From the NCBI GenBank assembly GCA_964460035.1, contig CAYWPG010000004.1:62001-126000 (forward strand): 64,000 bases of DNA, written 5' to 3'. How positions within the stretch are numbered: position 1 is the first letter of the stretch; every line of letters begins with the position of its first letter. A program made the translations under genes and the position numbers. Source of the DNA: CAYWPG01 sp964460035. Its GTDB lineage: Bacteria; Pseudomonadota; Gammaproteobacteria; Nitrococcales; AK92. Below, one piece after another: positions 42,998-51,934 of the stretch. The notes beneath the pieces are model-generated. The model made no database searches and was not told the DNA's origin. It saw nothing but the letters and a program-made list of their open reading frames with translations.

Positions 42998-43783
42998 GTG
43001 TCCCCCTATTGGGCACGCCTTATGGCGCCAGTCCTGGGCTGGCTCGTGGCCGGCTTTTGGGGAGCGCTCGCGGCGTTCGCGCTCGGTTTGGCGCTGGATT
43101 ACTGGCGCCTGCTCCGACCGTTTGCCGATCGTGCCTGGCCCGATCCTACGCTAACCACGCGGGATCGGCGCTTTCTCATTACCGCCTTTGCACTTATGGG
43201 GCATTTGGCCAAGGCCGATGGACGGGTGAGTGAGCAAGAAGTGGAGACGGCCCGCGTGATCATGGACGAGTTGGGCTTGAATCGGCAGCGGCGTCGTCAC
43301 GCGATCGCCCTCTTCAACAGGGGCAAGGTGCGCCCGTTTCCCTTAGCAGCGCTGATCTTGCTGTTTCGCCGCCACCGTCCGGGCGAGGAGCAACGCGAGC
43401 GCTTGCTGGGCTACTTGGTGCGCATCGCTCGCGCCGACGGGCTGCCTACCGATGTGGAGAAGGCGCTGCTGCACCGGATCTGCAGGCTGCTCGGCTTGGA
43501 GTACGCGCACCTGGCGCAGCTGCTCAGGCGCAACGAAGGCCGGCCCGCTTCCCGGGACAGTTCCTTGCGGCGCACCTTGAGCAGCGCCTATCAGCTTCTA
43601 GGCGTGCGCGAAACCGCCAGCGATGCCGAGGTCAAACAAGCCTACAGGCGTTGCATAAGCCGCAATCACCCCGATCGGATGGTCGCGGCCGGTGTGAGCG
43701 AGGCCGAAGTTCAGGCCGCAACGCAACGCACGCACGCGATTCGCCAGGCGTACGAAGAGATACGTCGCGCTCGGAACATGTGA
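42998..43783 (+). CDS. djlA: DjlA-like J-domain protein (TerB + DnaJ)
   Basis: About 261 aa, close to the 271 of E. coli DjlA. One N-terminal transmembrane helix (PVLGWLVAGFWGALAAFALGLALD), a TerB/DjlA-type helical domain (LMGHLAKADGRVSEQEVETARVIMDELGL) and a C-terminal J domain with the NHPDRMV HPD motif. It should be a membrane-anchored co-chaperone of DnaK. The start is not certain: GTG at 42998 gives MSPYWARLMAPVLG, with alternatives GTG 42992 or ATG 43022. The longer start at 42815 adds 61 unlike residues. Confidence 0.85.
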   Translation: MSPYWARLMAPVLGWLVAGFWGALAAFALGLALDYWRLLRPFADRAWPDPTLTTRDRRFLITAFALMGHLAKADGRVSEQEVETARVIMDELGLNRQRRRHAIALFNRGKVRPFPLAALILLFRRHRPGEEQRERLLGYLVRIARADGLPTDVEKALLHRICRLLGLEYAHLAQLLRRNEGRPASRDSSLRRTLSSAYQLLGVRETASDAEVKQAYRRCISRNHPDRMVAAGVSEAEVQAATQRTHAIRQAYEEIRRARNM

Positions 43784-43861
43784 CCGGCGTCACCGCCGCC
43801 CGGCTGAAACCACAGTGCGTTTGCGGTAAAGTCTCACCTTCCTTCGCGTAGGACGGTGACA

Positions 43862-44536
43862 ATGCGGGATTTCAAGATCGCACCTTCCATCTTGTCGGCA
43901 GATTTCGCCAGGCTTGGCGAAGAGGTCGAAGCCGTACTTGCAGCCGGTGCCGATATCGTTCATTTCGATGTCATGGACAATCACTACGTGCCCAATCTCA
44001 CGATAGGGCCGATGGTCTGCAAGGCGCTGCGCGACTACGGCATCACGGCCGACATCGACGTGCACCTGATGGTCAAGCCGGTCGATCGCATCATTCCCGA
44101 CTTCGCCGCTGCCGGCGCCACCTACATCACCTTTCATCCAGAGGCCAGCGAGCATATCGACCGCTCGCTGGCGCTGATTCGCGATCATGGCTGCAAAGCC
44201 GGGCTGGTATTCAATCCGGCAACGCCTCTCGATTACCTCAAATACGTGATGGACAAGGTCGATATGATCCTGCTGATGTCCGTCAATCCCGGTTTTGGGG
44301 GGCAGGCCTTTATCCCCAGCACCTTGGACAAGCTGCGCGAGGCGCGTGCCATGATAGACGCGAGCGGGCGCCCGATCCGTCTGGAGGTTGACGGCGGCAT
44401 CAAAGTCGACAACATCCGTGCCGTGGCTGAAGCCGGCGCTGATACGTTCGTCGCGGGTTCGGCCATTTTCGGTCAGCCGGATTACGCCGCTGTCATCAGC
44501 GCCATGAGGGAAGAGCTTGCAAAGGTGAAGGTATGA
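43862..44536 (+). CDS. rpe: Ribulose-phosphate 3-epimerase
   Basis: 224 aa barrel enzyme that interconverts ribulose-5-phosphate and xylulose-5-phosphate. It starts IAPSILSADFARLGEEV, with HFDVMDNHYVPNLTIGP, DVHLMVKP, the catalytic MSVNPGFGGQAF and the phosphate site VDGGI. I chose the ATG at 43862, with AGGAC 7 bases upstream, over the GTG two codons earlier. It overlaps gph by ATGA. Confidence 0.96.
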   Translation: MRDFKIAPSILSADFARLGEEVEAVLAAGADIVHFDVMDNHYVPNLTIGPMVCKALRDYGITADIDVHLMVKPVDRIIPDFAAAGATYITFHPEASEHIDRSLALIRDHGCKAGLVFNPATPLDYLKYVMDKVDMILLMSVNPGFGGQAFIPSTLDKLREARAMIDASGRPIRLEVDGGIKVDNIRAVAEAGADTFVAGSAIFGQPDYAAVISAMREELAKVKV

Positions 44537-45213
44537 GACTGGCTGATATCCAGGCCGTGCTGTTCGACCTGGACGGCACGTTGGTGGACAGTGTGCCGGA
44601 TCTGGCGCGCGCGATCGACCGCATGCTGGCCGAATTCGACCGGCCGCCGGCCGGCGAGGCTAAAGTACGCGACTGGGTCGGTAACGGCTCGCTCAACCTC
44701 GTGCGCCGGGCGTTGAGCGGACGCATGGAGGGCGATGTCGACCCGGAGCTGGCGAATCAGGCGCTGGAGCGATATTTCTTCCATTACAGCAACAACCTCA
44801 GCACCCACAGTCAACTGTATCCGGGAGTTGAGGAAACACTGTCGCAGCTCGCCACCGCTGGGTACGCATTGGCAGTGGTTACCAATAAGCCGGCACGCTT
44901 TGCCGAGCCGCTCCTGAACGATCTTGGCATCGGCAAGTATTTCTCGGTTATTATCGGGGGCGATACTTTGCCCGAGAGAAAACCGCACCCGGCGCCCCTG
45001 TTGCATGCGGCACAGCAACTAGGCGTGACCCCGAGCCGGACGCTGATGGTTGGCGATTCGCGGAATGATATCGAAGCGGCGCGTGCGGCAGGCATGCCGG
45101 TTGTGTGCGTGCCCTACGGCTACAACCATGGGCGCGACGTGCGAGAATATAGCCCGGATGCTGTAGTGTCCGGTTTCCGCGATATATTGGCGTTGCTCAA
45201 CGAAGCGGCTTGA
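44533..45213 (+). CDS. gph: Phosphoglycolate phosphatase
   Basis: 226 aa HAD-superfamily phosphatase. Motif I is LFDLDGTLVDS near residue 12, motif II VVTNKP near residue 117 and motif III with MVGDSRNDIEAARAAGM near residue 175. The cap domain sits between I and II. It removes 2-phosphoglycolate produced in DNA repair and by Rubisco oxygenation. It starts inside the rpe stop (ATGA). In many relatives trpE follows, but here a 418-base gap leads to trpG. Confidence 0.94.
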   Translation: MRLADIQAVLFDLDGTLVDSVPDLARAIDRMLAEFDRPPAGEAKVRDWVGNGSLNLVRRALSGRMEGDVDPELANQALERYFFHYSNNLSTHSQLYPGVEETLSQLATAGYALAVVTNKPARFAEPLLNDLGIGKYFSVIIGGDTLPERKPHPAPLLHAAQQLGVTPSRTLMVGDSRNDIEAARAAGMPVVCVPYGYNHGRDVREYSPDAVVSGFRDILALLNEAA

Positions 45214-45631
45214 GATGTACAAGGTAAACCACGGAATTATTGCAGCGCGTTACGTGCGTTGCTGGCGATGGCGGCCCTGAACGAACCCGTTCGGCAGGCC
45301 CGATTTCCATTGCCAAGATTCTGTGGTGATCCATGGACCAAGCAATCTTCCAGGCCCTGGCATTGCAGGGCTTTTGTAACCGTTTGCGGCGCATTCGCGC
45401 AGGACTTGCAGGCCTCGCGCCGCCGTTCCACGTCCCTAGCCATCTTCTAGCGCGCATACATGGCTGCGCGCCTGTGGCCACGGAAGGTGCGGGCCGCCCG
45501 TGGCCGGATGCCCCCCGTAGCTGCAGCCCATTCGCGACGATCTCGCAGCCGCCTGCGCTGGCGGTCGTATGCAGCCCGGTTCGCCGTGCGCGAGTTATAG
45601 ACTTCCAAGATCACAGGAGGCGGAGGTCGGT
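45214..45631. other. Spacer between gph and trpG, no gene seen
   Basis: 418 bases at a place where trpE is expected from the order in relatives. I find no trpE remnant, only short open frames without family resemblance. It contains the gph terminator (45354-45375), an imperfect GCGCGCATACATGGCTGCGCGC-like hairpin near 45443-45465 and a strong ribosome site GGAGGCGGAGG just before trpG. The trpG promoter should be here but I could not fix it. Confidence 0.55.
45354..45375 (+). terminator. Intrinsic terminator after gph
   Basis: Stem GCCCTG-GCATTG-CAGGGC followed by TTTTGT, about 140 bases past the gph stop. A short but real T-tract makes it one of the few classical terminators in the window. 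Confidence 0.7.
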
Positions 45632-46225
45632 ATGCTGCTCATGATCGACAACTACGACTCCTTCACCTATAACCTGGTGCAGTACTTCGGTGAGCTGGGC
45701 GCCGACGTGGCGGTGTATCGCAACGACGCCGTCACGCTGGCGGATATCGACGCCATGCGGCCCGGGCACATCGTGATCTCGCCGGGGCCGTGCACTCCCA
45801 ACGAAGCCGGGATCTCCATGGCGGTTATCCGCGCATTTGCAGGGCGCGTTCCCATCCTCGGAGTATGCCTGGGCCATCAGGCTATCGGTCAGGTGTTCGG
45901 CGGCAAGGTGGTACGGGCCGAGCGCGTCATGCACGGCAAGACCTCCCAGGTGTACCACCGCAGCGAGGGCGTGTTCCGCGGACTGCCCAATCCATTCATC
46001 GCGACGCGCTACCACTCGCTGGTGATCGATAAGACCTGTCTGCCGCACTGCCTGGAGCTCACGGCTTGGACCGAAGATGAGTTCGGCGGCATCGAGCAGA
46101 TCATGGGAATTCGCCACCGCGAACTGGACGTGGAAGGGGTGCAGTTCCACCCAGAGTCTATTCTTACCGAGGCCGGGCACGAGTTGCTCGCCAACTTTCT
46201 AAAGCGGCCGGCCAAAGCGGCCTAA
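45632..46225 (+). CDS. trpG: Anthranilate / aminodeoxychorismate synthase glutaminase subunit
   Basis: 197 aa class I glutamine amidotransferase. The catalytic Cys79 lies in LGVCLGHQAIG, with His173 and Glu175 in VQFHPES. The N-terminus MLLMIDNYDSFTYNLVQY is typical. It supplies ammonia to TrpE for anthranilate and often to PabB for folate. The start at 45632 is fixed by GGAGGCGGAGG just upstream. It heads trpG-trpD-trpC. No trpE is in the window. Confidence 0.95.
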   Translation: MLLMIDNYDSFTYNLVQYFGELGADVAVYRNDAVTLADIDAMRPGHIVISPGPCTPNEAGISMAVIRAFAGRVPILGVCLGHQAIGQVFGGKVVRAERVMHGKTSQVYHRSEGVFRGLPNPFIATRYHSLVIDKTCLPHCLELTAWTEDEFGGIEQIMGIRHRELDVEGVQFHPESILTEAGHELLANFLKRPAKAA

Positions 46226-46235
46226 GGGGACACGC

Positions 46236-47270
46236 ATGGATATCCAGAAAGCATTGGCGACGGTGATCGAGAACATCGACCTGACCACAGACGAGATGAA
46301 GAGCGTCATGCGGCAGATCATGACGGGGCAGTGTACCGATGCGCAGATCGGCGGTTTTCTCGTAGCACTGCGCATGAAGAGCGAAAGCCTGGATGAGATC
46401 GTCGGCGCCGTAGCTACTATGCGGGAGCTGGCGACACCGGTTCGGGTCACTGCCGACCATTTGATCGATATCGTCGGCACCGGCGGCACCGGCGTGAAGA
46501 CGTTCAACGTCTCCACCGCAGCCTCTTTCGTGGTGGCCGAGGCAGGCGCTCATGTGGCCAAGCACGGCAATCGTGCGGCGTCGAGCAAGAGCGGTAGTGC
46601 CGACGTGCTGGAAGCGGCCGGAGCTCGCTTGGACCTTGCGCCCGACCAGGTCGCTCAATGCGTCGAGAGGATCGGCGTCGGATTCATGTTCGCTGTCTCG
46701 CACCATGGCGCGATGAAGTATGCGATCGGTCCGCGCAAAGAGCTCGGCCTGCGTACCATCTTCAACATCCTCGGCCCCATGACTAACCCTGCAGGGGTGA
46801 CGCGCCAGCTTATCGGTGTGTTCAATGGCGCGTTGGCCCGTCCCATGGTCGAGGTGCTGCAGCGGCTGGGGAGCGAGCACGTGATGGTCGTACATGCCGA
46901 AGATGGCTTGGACGAAATCAGTCTTGCCACGCCGACGCAGGTCGCGGAGCTCAAGAACGGCGAAATTTTCGAGTACACCATCACGCCCGAGGATTGCGGG
47001 GTGGAGAGTCAGAGTCTGATCGGTCTTGCCGCTGCCGATGCGAAGGACTCGCTGGCGCTGGTGCGGGCAGTGCTGCGCGGCGAGCGCGATAAGCGGTCGG
47101 CCAAGGCGGCCGACCTGGTCGCGCTCAACGCCGGTGCCGGGCTCTATGTAGCAGGATTGGCAAACACCATTGCCGAGGGCGTGGCCAAGGCTCGCGAAGT
47201 GATCGCAAGCGGCGCTGCCGCGGAGCGGCTGGATGCTTATGTTGCCTACACTAACGAATTGAGGGCCTGA
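46236..47270 (+). CDS. trpD: Anthranilate phosphoribosyltransferase
   Basis: 344 aa, normal length. Features are the N-terminal helical part, the PRPP-binding DIVGTGGTGVKTFNVSTAASFVVAEAG, KHGNRAASSKSGSADVLEA and NILGPMTNPAGVTRQLIGV. It joins PRPP to anthranilate in tryptophan synthesis. It starts 10 bases after trpG and ends 2 bases before trpC, so the three are one operon. Confidence 0.96.
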   Translation: MDIQKALATVIENIDLTTDEMKSVMRQIMTGQCTDAQIGGFLVALRMKSESLDEIVGAVATMRELATPVRVTADHLIDIVGTGGTGVKTFNVSTAASFVVAEAGAHVAKHGNRAASSKSGSADVLEAAGARLDLAPDQVAQCVERIGVGFMFAVSHHGAMKYAIGPRKELGLRTIFNILGPMTNPAGVTRQLIGVFNGALARPMVEVLQRLGSEHVMVVHAEDGLDEISLATPTQVAELKNGEIFEYTITPEDCGVESQSLIGLAAADAKDSLALVRAVLRGERDKRSAKAADLVALNAGAGLYVAGLANTIAEGVAKAREVIASGAAAERLDAYVAYTNELRA

Positions 47271-47272
47271 CG

Positions 47273-48070
47273 GTGGCGGAGACTCCGAACATTCTCAAGG
47301 ATATTCTGCGGCGCAAGGCCGAAGAAGTAGCCGAGCGATCGCTTACGCTCGATATACGCACGCTGAGCAAGCAGGTGGCGCAGTTGCCGCCGCCGCGTGG
47401 CTTCATCGCCCAGCTGCAGCGGCGCATAGATGCGGGGCTTCCCGCGGTGATCGCCGAGATCAAACGAGCATCCCCCAGCAAGGGCTTGATCAGGCCGGAT
47501 TACGATCCGGCGGCGATCGCTCGCAGCTATGAAGCGGCTGGAGCCGCTTGCCTGTCGGTATTGACCGACGTCGACTTCTTCCAGGGAGCGGACCTGCACC
47601 TGCAGCAGGCACGGGACGCGTGCAGCCTGCCCGTGTTGCGCAAGGACTTCGTGATCGACGCTTACCAGCTTTACGAGGCGCGCTTGCTGGGCGCGGATTG
47701 TGTGCTGCTGATCGTGGCCGCGTTGGGCGACCCGCTGCTCAAGGAGCTATACCTGCAGGCGCGGGAGCTGGGGCTGGACGTGCTGGTCGAAGTGCACGAT
47801 GCGGAGGAGCTGGAGCGGGCGCTGGCGTTGGAGCCGCGGATGATAGGTATCAACAACCGCGACCTGCGCACCTTCCACACCGATATCCGCACCACGCTCG
47901 ACTTGCGCAAGCAGGTGCCGGAGGACTGCCTGCTGGTAACCGAGAGCGGCATCCACATTCGCGGCGAGGTGGAGCTGATGCGCTCGCATGGCGTGCACGC
48001 TTTTCTGGTGGGCGAGAGCTTCATGCGGGCCGCCGATCCGGGAGAGAAACTCAAGGAACTGTTCGGGTGA
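47273..48070 (+). CDS. trpC: Indole-3-glycerol phosphate synthase
   Basis: 265 aa barrel enzyme without the fused TrpF domain found in enterics. ILKDILRRKAEEVAERS at the start, PAVIAEIKRASPSKGLI near residue 60, VLTDVDFFQGADLHLQQAR, VLRKDFVID and IGINNRDLRTF are present. The start is GTG at 47273, 2 bases after the trpD stop. A strong terminator follows after 4 bases. Confidence 0.96.
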   Translation: MAETPNILKDILRRKAEEVAERSLTLDIRTLSKQVAQLPPPRGFIAQLQRRIDAGLPAVIAEIKRASPSKGLIRPDYDPAAIARSYEAAGAACLSVLTDVDFFQGADLHLQQARDACSLPVLRKDFVIDAYQLYEARLLGADCVLLIVAALGDPLLKELYLQARELGLDVLVEVHDAEELERALALEPRMIGINNRDLRTFHTDIRTTLDLRKQVPEDCLLVTESGIHIRGEVELMRSHGVHAFLVGESFMRAADPGEKLKELFG

Positions 48071-48074
48071 TGCG

Positions 48075-48110
48075 AAACCAGAAGGCCGGCTCAGGCCGGC
48101 CTTCTGGTTT
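48075..48110. terminator. Bidirectional terminator between trpC and crp
   Basis: A 16-bp perfect stem (48075-48090 with 48095-48110), a 4-base loop, AAA on the left and TTT on the right, so it can work for trpGDC from the left and crp from the right. It starts 5 bases after the trpC stop. Confidence 0.8.
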
Positions 48111-48172
48111 GACTGCAGGCTGGGTGTGGGGCGGATGCTGGCGACGTTCGCTCTCCACCCCGGTATGAATCG

Positions 48173-48811
48173 TTAGCGGGTGTTGAATACCACGATGGTC
48201 TTGCCGCTAACCGAGATGAGCTCCTGCTCTTCCAGATCCTTGAGCACCCGGCCGACCATCTCGCGCGAGCAACCGACTATGCGCCCAAGTTCCTGGCGGG
48301 TGATGCGGATCTGCATGCCGTCAGGATGCGTCATCGCGTCTGGTTCCTTGCACAGGTCGAGCAAGGTGCGGGCGATACGGCCCGTGACGTCCAAAAACGC
48401 TAGGTCGCCGACCTTGCGGCTGGTCTTGCGCAGCCGATCGGCCATCTGCCCCACGACCGGGAACAGGATGTCGGGATCGGTTTTGGCAATCTGACGAAAT
48501 CGGCTGTAGCTGATTTCGGCAAGCTCGCATTGCGTACGCGTACGTACCCACGCGCTGCGCATGCTGCTCTCGCCGAATAGCCCCATCTCGCCGAAGAAGG
48601 CACCGGCATTCAGATAGGCCAACACGATCTCATGACCGTTCTCGTCCTCCATGAGGACGCTCACCGATCCCTCGATGATGTAATAAAGCGCATCCGACTG
48701 GTCTCCTGCGTAAATGACCCCTGTCTTCGGCGGGTAGCGCCGACGGTGGCAGTGCTGCAAGAGATTGTCGATGGACGTATTGCCGGTGGGCTTCTGAACT
48801 GGCTGTAACAT
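48173..48811 (-). CDS. crp: cAMP receptor-type regulator (Crp/Vfr)
   Basis: 212 aa. An N-terminal cyclic nucleotide-binding domain, with the phosphate cassette GAFFGEMGLFGESSMRSAWVRTR-type near residues 70-92, is followed by the C-helix and a winged helix-turn-helix with ITRQELGRIVGCSREMVGRVL near residue 168. Length and sequence fit the Crp/Vfr group rather than Fnr, as no N-terminal cysteines are seen. Vfr links cAMP to type IV pili and virulence in Pseudomonas, which fits the Pil-Chp operon in this window. The position next to trpC and osmC is also that of Pseudomonas vfr. Confidence 0.93.
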   Translation of the reverse strand: MLQPVQKPTGNTSIDNLLQHCHRRRYPPKTGVIYAGDQSDALYYIIEGSVSVLMEDENGHEIVLAYLNAGAFFGEMGLFGESSMRSAWVRTRTQCELAEISYSRFRQIAKTDPDILFPVVGQMADRLRKTSRKVGDLAFLDVTGRIARTLLDLCKEPDAMTHPDGMQIRITRQELGRIVGCSREMVGRVLKDLEEQELISVSGKTIVVFNTR

Positions 48812-49031
48812 TCTCCTTCCTTCGCGTGGCGCGTGACCGTGCGAGAGAGTTCCCTATTCGTATTACAACGCCTCAACAGAGGCAAGTGTGCGCCTAAGCT
48901 AAATTACTTTTAGTAGCAGTAGCCAATGGCTATACTGCCGGGCCTACGTCAGGACGTAAGGGTTGCGTACTACCTACACAACCACGCAACCATTCGACAA
49001 CCGTCCAGTGAAAAAGTTCTCAGAGGACAGT

Positions 49032-49448
49032 ATGCGAGCGACGGTCAAATGGCTTGAAGAAGCCACTTTCGAAGGCATCGCGGGCAGTGGCCACAAGGTT
49101 ATCATGGACGGGCCGCCGGATGCAGGCGGGCGCAATTTGGGCGTGCGACCCATGGAGATGCTGCTGCTGGGGCTGGGAGGGTGCACTGCCTTTGACGTGG
49201 TTCACATCCTCAAGCGCGGCCGCCATCCGGTAACCGACTGCAGCGTCGAGATAGAAGCCGAGCGTGCCGATCAGATCCCCCAGGTTTTTACCCGCATTCA
49301 TCTCCGATACCGGGTCAAGGGGAACGGATTGTCCGAGCACGCGGTCCAACGGGCGGTGGCGCTTTCGGCAGAGAAGTATTGCTCGGCCTCCATCATGCTT
49401 GGCAAGGTGGCTACTATCACTCACGAATTCGAGGTTTTGTCCGATTGA
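49032..49448 (+). CDS. OsmC family protein
   Basis: 138 aa OsmC/YhfA-type protein with the two redox cysteines Cys51 (LGLGGCTAFDVV) and Cys117 (SAEKYCSASIM). The length and the missing N-terminal OsmC arm favour the YhfA branch. OsmC proteins may reduce organic peroxides, but the YhfA branch is not well characterised. The start at 49032 follows AGAGGA at proper spacing. An in-frame extension to 48963 is not conserved-looking. It is divergent from crp across 220 bases. Confidence 0.9.
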   Translation: MRATVKWLEEATFEGIAGSGHKVIMDGPPDAGGRNLGVRPMEMLLLGLGGCTAFDVVHILKRGRHPVTDCSVEIEAERADQIPQVFTRIHLRYRVKGNGLSEHAVQRAVALSAEKYCSASIMLGKVATITHEFEVLSD

Positions 49449-49669
49449 GCGGGATGCTGGAGCGGTGCTCCGGTGTCGTGCTTGCCGCGTTCCATGGGTG
49501 GCCGCTGCGCTTGTATAGAGCGGCGGTTAAGCCTTATCCCACCATGCGCGAAAAAGTTGGTTCTGGGCGCTGGTATCCCTGGAGAATCTGTGCATAATGG
49601 CGCGCCTCAGTGCCCGCCACGGCACTCTCCATACACCGATGTCGCTGTTCGACACTGGAGGGCGGATAG

Positions 49670-50485
49670 TTGGATCAGCCAAACAAGCTGAAGCTCCATG
49701 GTTTCAACAACCTGACCAAGTCTTTGAGCTTCAACATCTACGACGTCTGCTATGCGAAGACCGCTGAGCAGCGCCAGGCCTATATCGAGTACATTGACGA
49801 GGTATACAACGCCGAGCGCTTGACGCAGATTCTCAGCCAGGTGGCGGAGATCATCGGCGCCAACATCCTCAACATCGCCCGCCAAGACTATGAGCCTCAG
49901 GGCGCTAGTGTAACCATTCTGATCGCTGAGGAAGAGCTGGTTGCACAGGACGATGTCGATGGCGATCCGGCCCCTGGCCCGCTGCCGGAAACGGTGCTGG
50001 CTCATCTGGATAAGAGCCATATTACCGTTCATACCTATCCGGAAAGCCATCCGGATCATGGCGTGAGCACTTTTCGGGCGGACATCGACGTGTCGACCTG
50101 CGGCGTGATCTCGCCGCTGAAGGCGCTCAATTATCTGATCCATACGTTCGACTCCGACATCGTTACGATCGATTACCGCGTGCGCGGCTTTACTCGTGAT
50201 GTGGAAGGGAACAAGCACTTCATCGATCACGAGATCAACTCGATTCAGAACTACATGTCGGAAGACACCAAGCAGCAGTACCGCATGATAGACGTCAACG
50301 TCTATCAGGAGCACATCTTCCATACGAAGATGATGCTCAAGGAGCTCAACCTGGACGATTACCTGTTCGGGGAGCGTGCGGAGGATCTTTCCGAAGAAGA
50401 GCGTGAAACGATTCTCAAGCAGCTGCGCCGCGAGATGGCCGAGATCTTCTACGGCCGCAACATGGAGCCGGGCCAGGAGGTCTGA
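49670..50485 (+). CDS. speD: S-adenosylmethionine decarboxylase proenzyme
   Basis: 271 aa, close to E. coli SpeD (264) along the whole length, beginning KLKLHGFNNLTKSLSFNIYD. It makes decarboxylated SAM for spermidine. The proenzyme cuts itself between Lys115 and Ser116 in AHLDKSHITV, and the serine becomes the pyruvoyl cofactor. The start is TTG at 49670, with GGAGGGCGGA just before it. No ATG or GTG fits better. No speE is next to it. A leader of about 220 bases separates it from the osmC gene. Confidence 0.95.
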   Translation: MDQPNKLKLHGFNNLTKSLSFNIYDVCYAKTAEQRQAYIEYIDEVYNAERLTQILSQVAEIIGANILNIARQDYEPQGASVTILIAEEELVAQDDVDGDPAPGPLPETVLAHLDKSHITVHTYPESHPDHGVSTFRADIDVSTCGVISPLKALNYLIHTFDSDIVTIDYRVRGFTRDVEGNKHFIDHEINSIQNYMSEDTKQQYRMIDVNVYQEHIFHTKMMLKELNLDDYLFGERAEDLSEEERETILKQLRREMAEIFYGRNMEPGQEV

Positions 50486-50518
50486 TCGTCCTCCAAGCTT
50501 GGCTCTAGCAGGGCATTC

Positions 50519-50553
50519 ACAGCTGCTGCGGCGGCACCCGTCGCAGCAGCTGT
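50519..50553. terminator. Hairpin between convergent speD and coq7
   Basis: 12-bp perfect arms ACAGCTGCTGCG and CGCAGCAGCTGT (50519-50530 and 50542-50553), extendable inward. It lies 33 bases after speD and 17 bases after the coq7 stop. No T-tract. Confidence 0.65.
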
Positions 50554-50570
50554 CGAATCGAGCGCGGGCG

Positions 50571-51215
50571 CTAGAGCCAGTACGTAGTCCCTGTCATCAC
50601 CTTGGAAGCTGCCGTCATCAGCTTGCGTACGGGCAGCGGCAGCTCGACGCCGCCGGCCGCAATGGCCGCCTTTGCGTGCTCCCCTTCGTCTATCTTCATC
50701 TGCTCTAGAATGGCGCGGCTCTTGGTGTCCCCGGCGGGCAGCCGCTGCAAGTGGCCTTCCAGGTGGCGCACGACTTGCCGCTCGGTTTCGGCTAGAAATC
50801 CGAGGCTCCAGCGGTCGCCAATCGCGCCGGCGAAGGCGCCCAGCGCCAGCGACCCAACGTAGAACAGCGGATTCAGGTAACTGGTGTGCCCCCCGAGCTC
50901 TGCGATTCGGTCCGCGCACCAGGCCAGATGATCGCTCTCTTCCGCTGCGGCCTGGCGCATCGCGTCACGCACCGAATCCGCCCGCGCGGTGAGTGCCTGG
51001 CCTTGGTAGAGCGCCTGCGCGCAGACCTCGCCGGTGTGGTTGACACGCATCAGCCGTACGCTTTCGGCCTGTTCTGCCTCCGTCAGGTCCGGCTCGTCCA
51101 GCCCGGCCGCAGGATGCGGGCGTCCGGTTTCCACAGGGCGTCCGAACAGGGTGCGCAGGCCCTGGTCGACGTTGATCAGCAGCGTATCGAGCGGCGAGTA
51201 ATGGCGTGCGGTCAT
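50571..51215 (-). CDS. coq7: Demethoxyubiquinone hydroxylase Coq7
   Basis: 214 aa diiron hydroxylase of ubiquinone synthesis. The two iron-binding segments are RVNHTGEVCAQALYQGQ with the ExxH-type partner in AAEESDHLAWC, and LEGHLQRLP with MKIDEGEHAKAA near the C-terminus. It carries out a late ring hydroxylation in the aerobic pathway. The start at 51215 gives the family N-terminus (HYSPLDTLLINVDQ). The pair speD-coq7 in convergent order is also seen in Pseudomonas. Confidence 0.94.
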   Translation of the reverse strand: MTARHYSPLDTLLINVDQGLRTLFGRPVETGRPHPAAGLDEPDLTEAEQAESVRLMRVNHTGEVCAQALYQGQALTARADSVRDAMRQAAAEESDHLAWCADRIAELGGHTSYLNPLFYVGSLALGAFAGAIGDRWSLGFLAETERQVVRHLEGHLQRLPAGDTKSRAILEQMKIDEGEHAKAAIAAGGVELPLPVRKLMTAASKVMTGTTYWL

Positions 51216-51515
51216 GGCTTGTGCTCCTGAATGCCCGTACCTAACGCAATCTAGGTCCATCGTGCCGTTGCCAAGCGGTCGGCGGACGGCTTGCCAGGCG
51301 CGCGAGCGTTTGCTCCGTTGCGTGAATGAGGCCTTTGCCCGGCGCTGACCATGCTCCCGCGGCGACGGCCGGCACGGCGCTATCCGTCTTGGTCCAGGCT
51401 GCGCGGACTGCGGTGGCAGGTGCCGAAATCAACAACGGGTTGCAATTGGGGTGCCCATACTACTATCCTCCCGCACACTCACGCCACCGACACCGGTGCG
51501 AGGTAAGGACAACGC
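51216..51515. other. Divergent spacer between coq7 and the 2Fe-2S gene
   Basis: 300 bases. I see no gene. A TTGCAA (51440-51445) and a TACTAT (51461-51466) are only 15 bases apart and are a weak promoter candidate for the 2Fe-2S protein. The coq7 promoter was not identified. Confidence 0.35.
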
Positions 51516-51830
51516 ATGTCGTACTACCGCTATCATGTATTCTTCTGCACCAATAAGCGCGAGCCGGGCGCTGTTCGCCCATGCTGTGCGGATCAGGGGG
51601 CGGTAGCGGCGCGCGATTACGTCAAGGAGCGCGTTAAGGCATTGGGACTGGCAGGTCCGGGAGCGGTGCGGATCAACAACGCGGGTTGTCTGGACCGCTG
51701 CGAGGAAGGGCCGGTCATCGTGATCTACCCGGACGAGACCTGGTACACCTACGTGGATCAGGAGGACCTGGACGAGATCATCGAAGAGCACCTGGTCAAC
51801 GGCCGGGTGGTCGAGCGGCTGCTGCTCTGA
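51516..51830 (+). CDS. Thioredoxin-like [2Fe-2S] ferredoxin
   Basis: 104 aa thioredoxin-fold ferredoxin of the Azotobacter/Aquifex type. Cluster ligands are probably Cys11, Cys23 or Cys24, Cys58 and Cys62 (FFCTNKRE, RPCCADQG, NNAGCLDRCEEGP). Similar short proteins are called (2Fe-2S) ferredoxin domain proteins. The electron partner is not clear from context: it lies alone between coq7 and the ribosomal protein genes. The ATG follows a GAGGTAAGGA site. Confidence 0.9.
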   Translation: MSYYRYHVFFCTNKREPGAVRPCCADQGAVAARDYVKERVKALGLAGPGAVRINNAGCLDRCEEGPVIVIYPDETWYTYVDQEDLDEIIEEHLVNGRVVERLLL

Positions 51831-51839
51831 TCACGGCTC

Positions 51840-51868
51840 TTGGCCTTTTACGCCAAGGCTTGTATGAT
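51840..51868 (+). promoter_or_regulatory. Sigma-70 promoter of rplM-rpsI
   Basis: TTGGCC (51840-51845), 17-base spacer, TATGAT (51863-51868). It lies 67 bases before the rplM ATG. The leader contains a small GAAGCG-AGA-CGCTTC hairpin (about 51906-51920) just ahead of the ribosome site, a possible site for translational control by L13. Confidence 0.65.
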
Positions 51869-51934
51869 GGCGCACCTTTTTATATGATTTTCGCCCTTCT
51901 TATAGAAGCGAGACGCTTCGGAGAGAGAGGTTAG

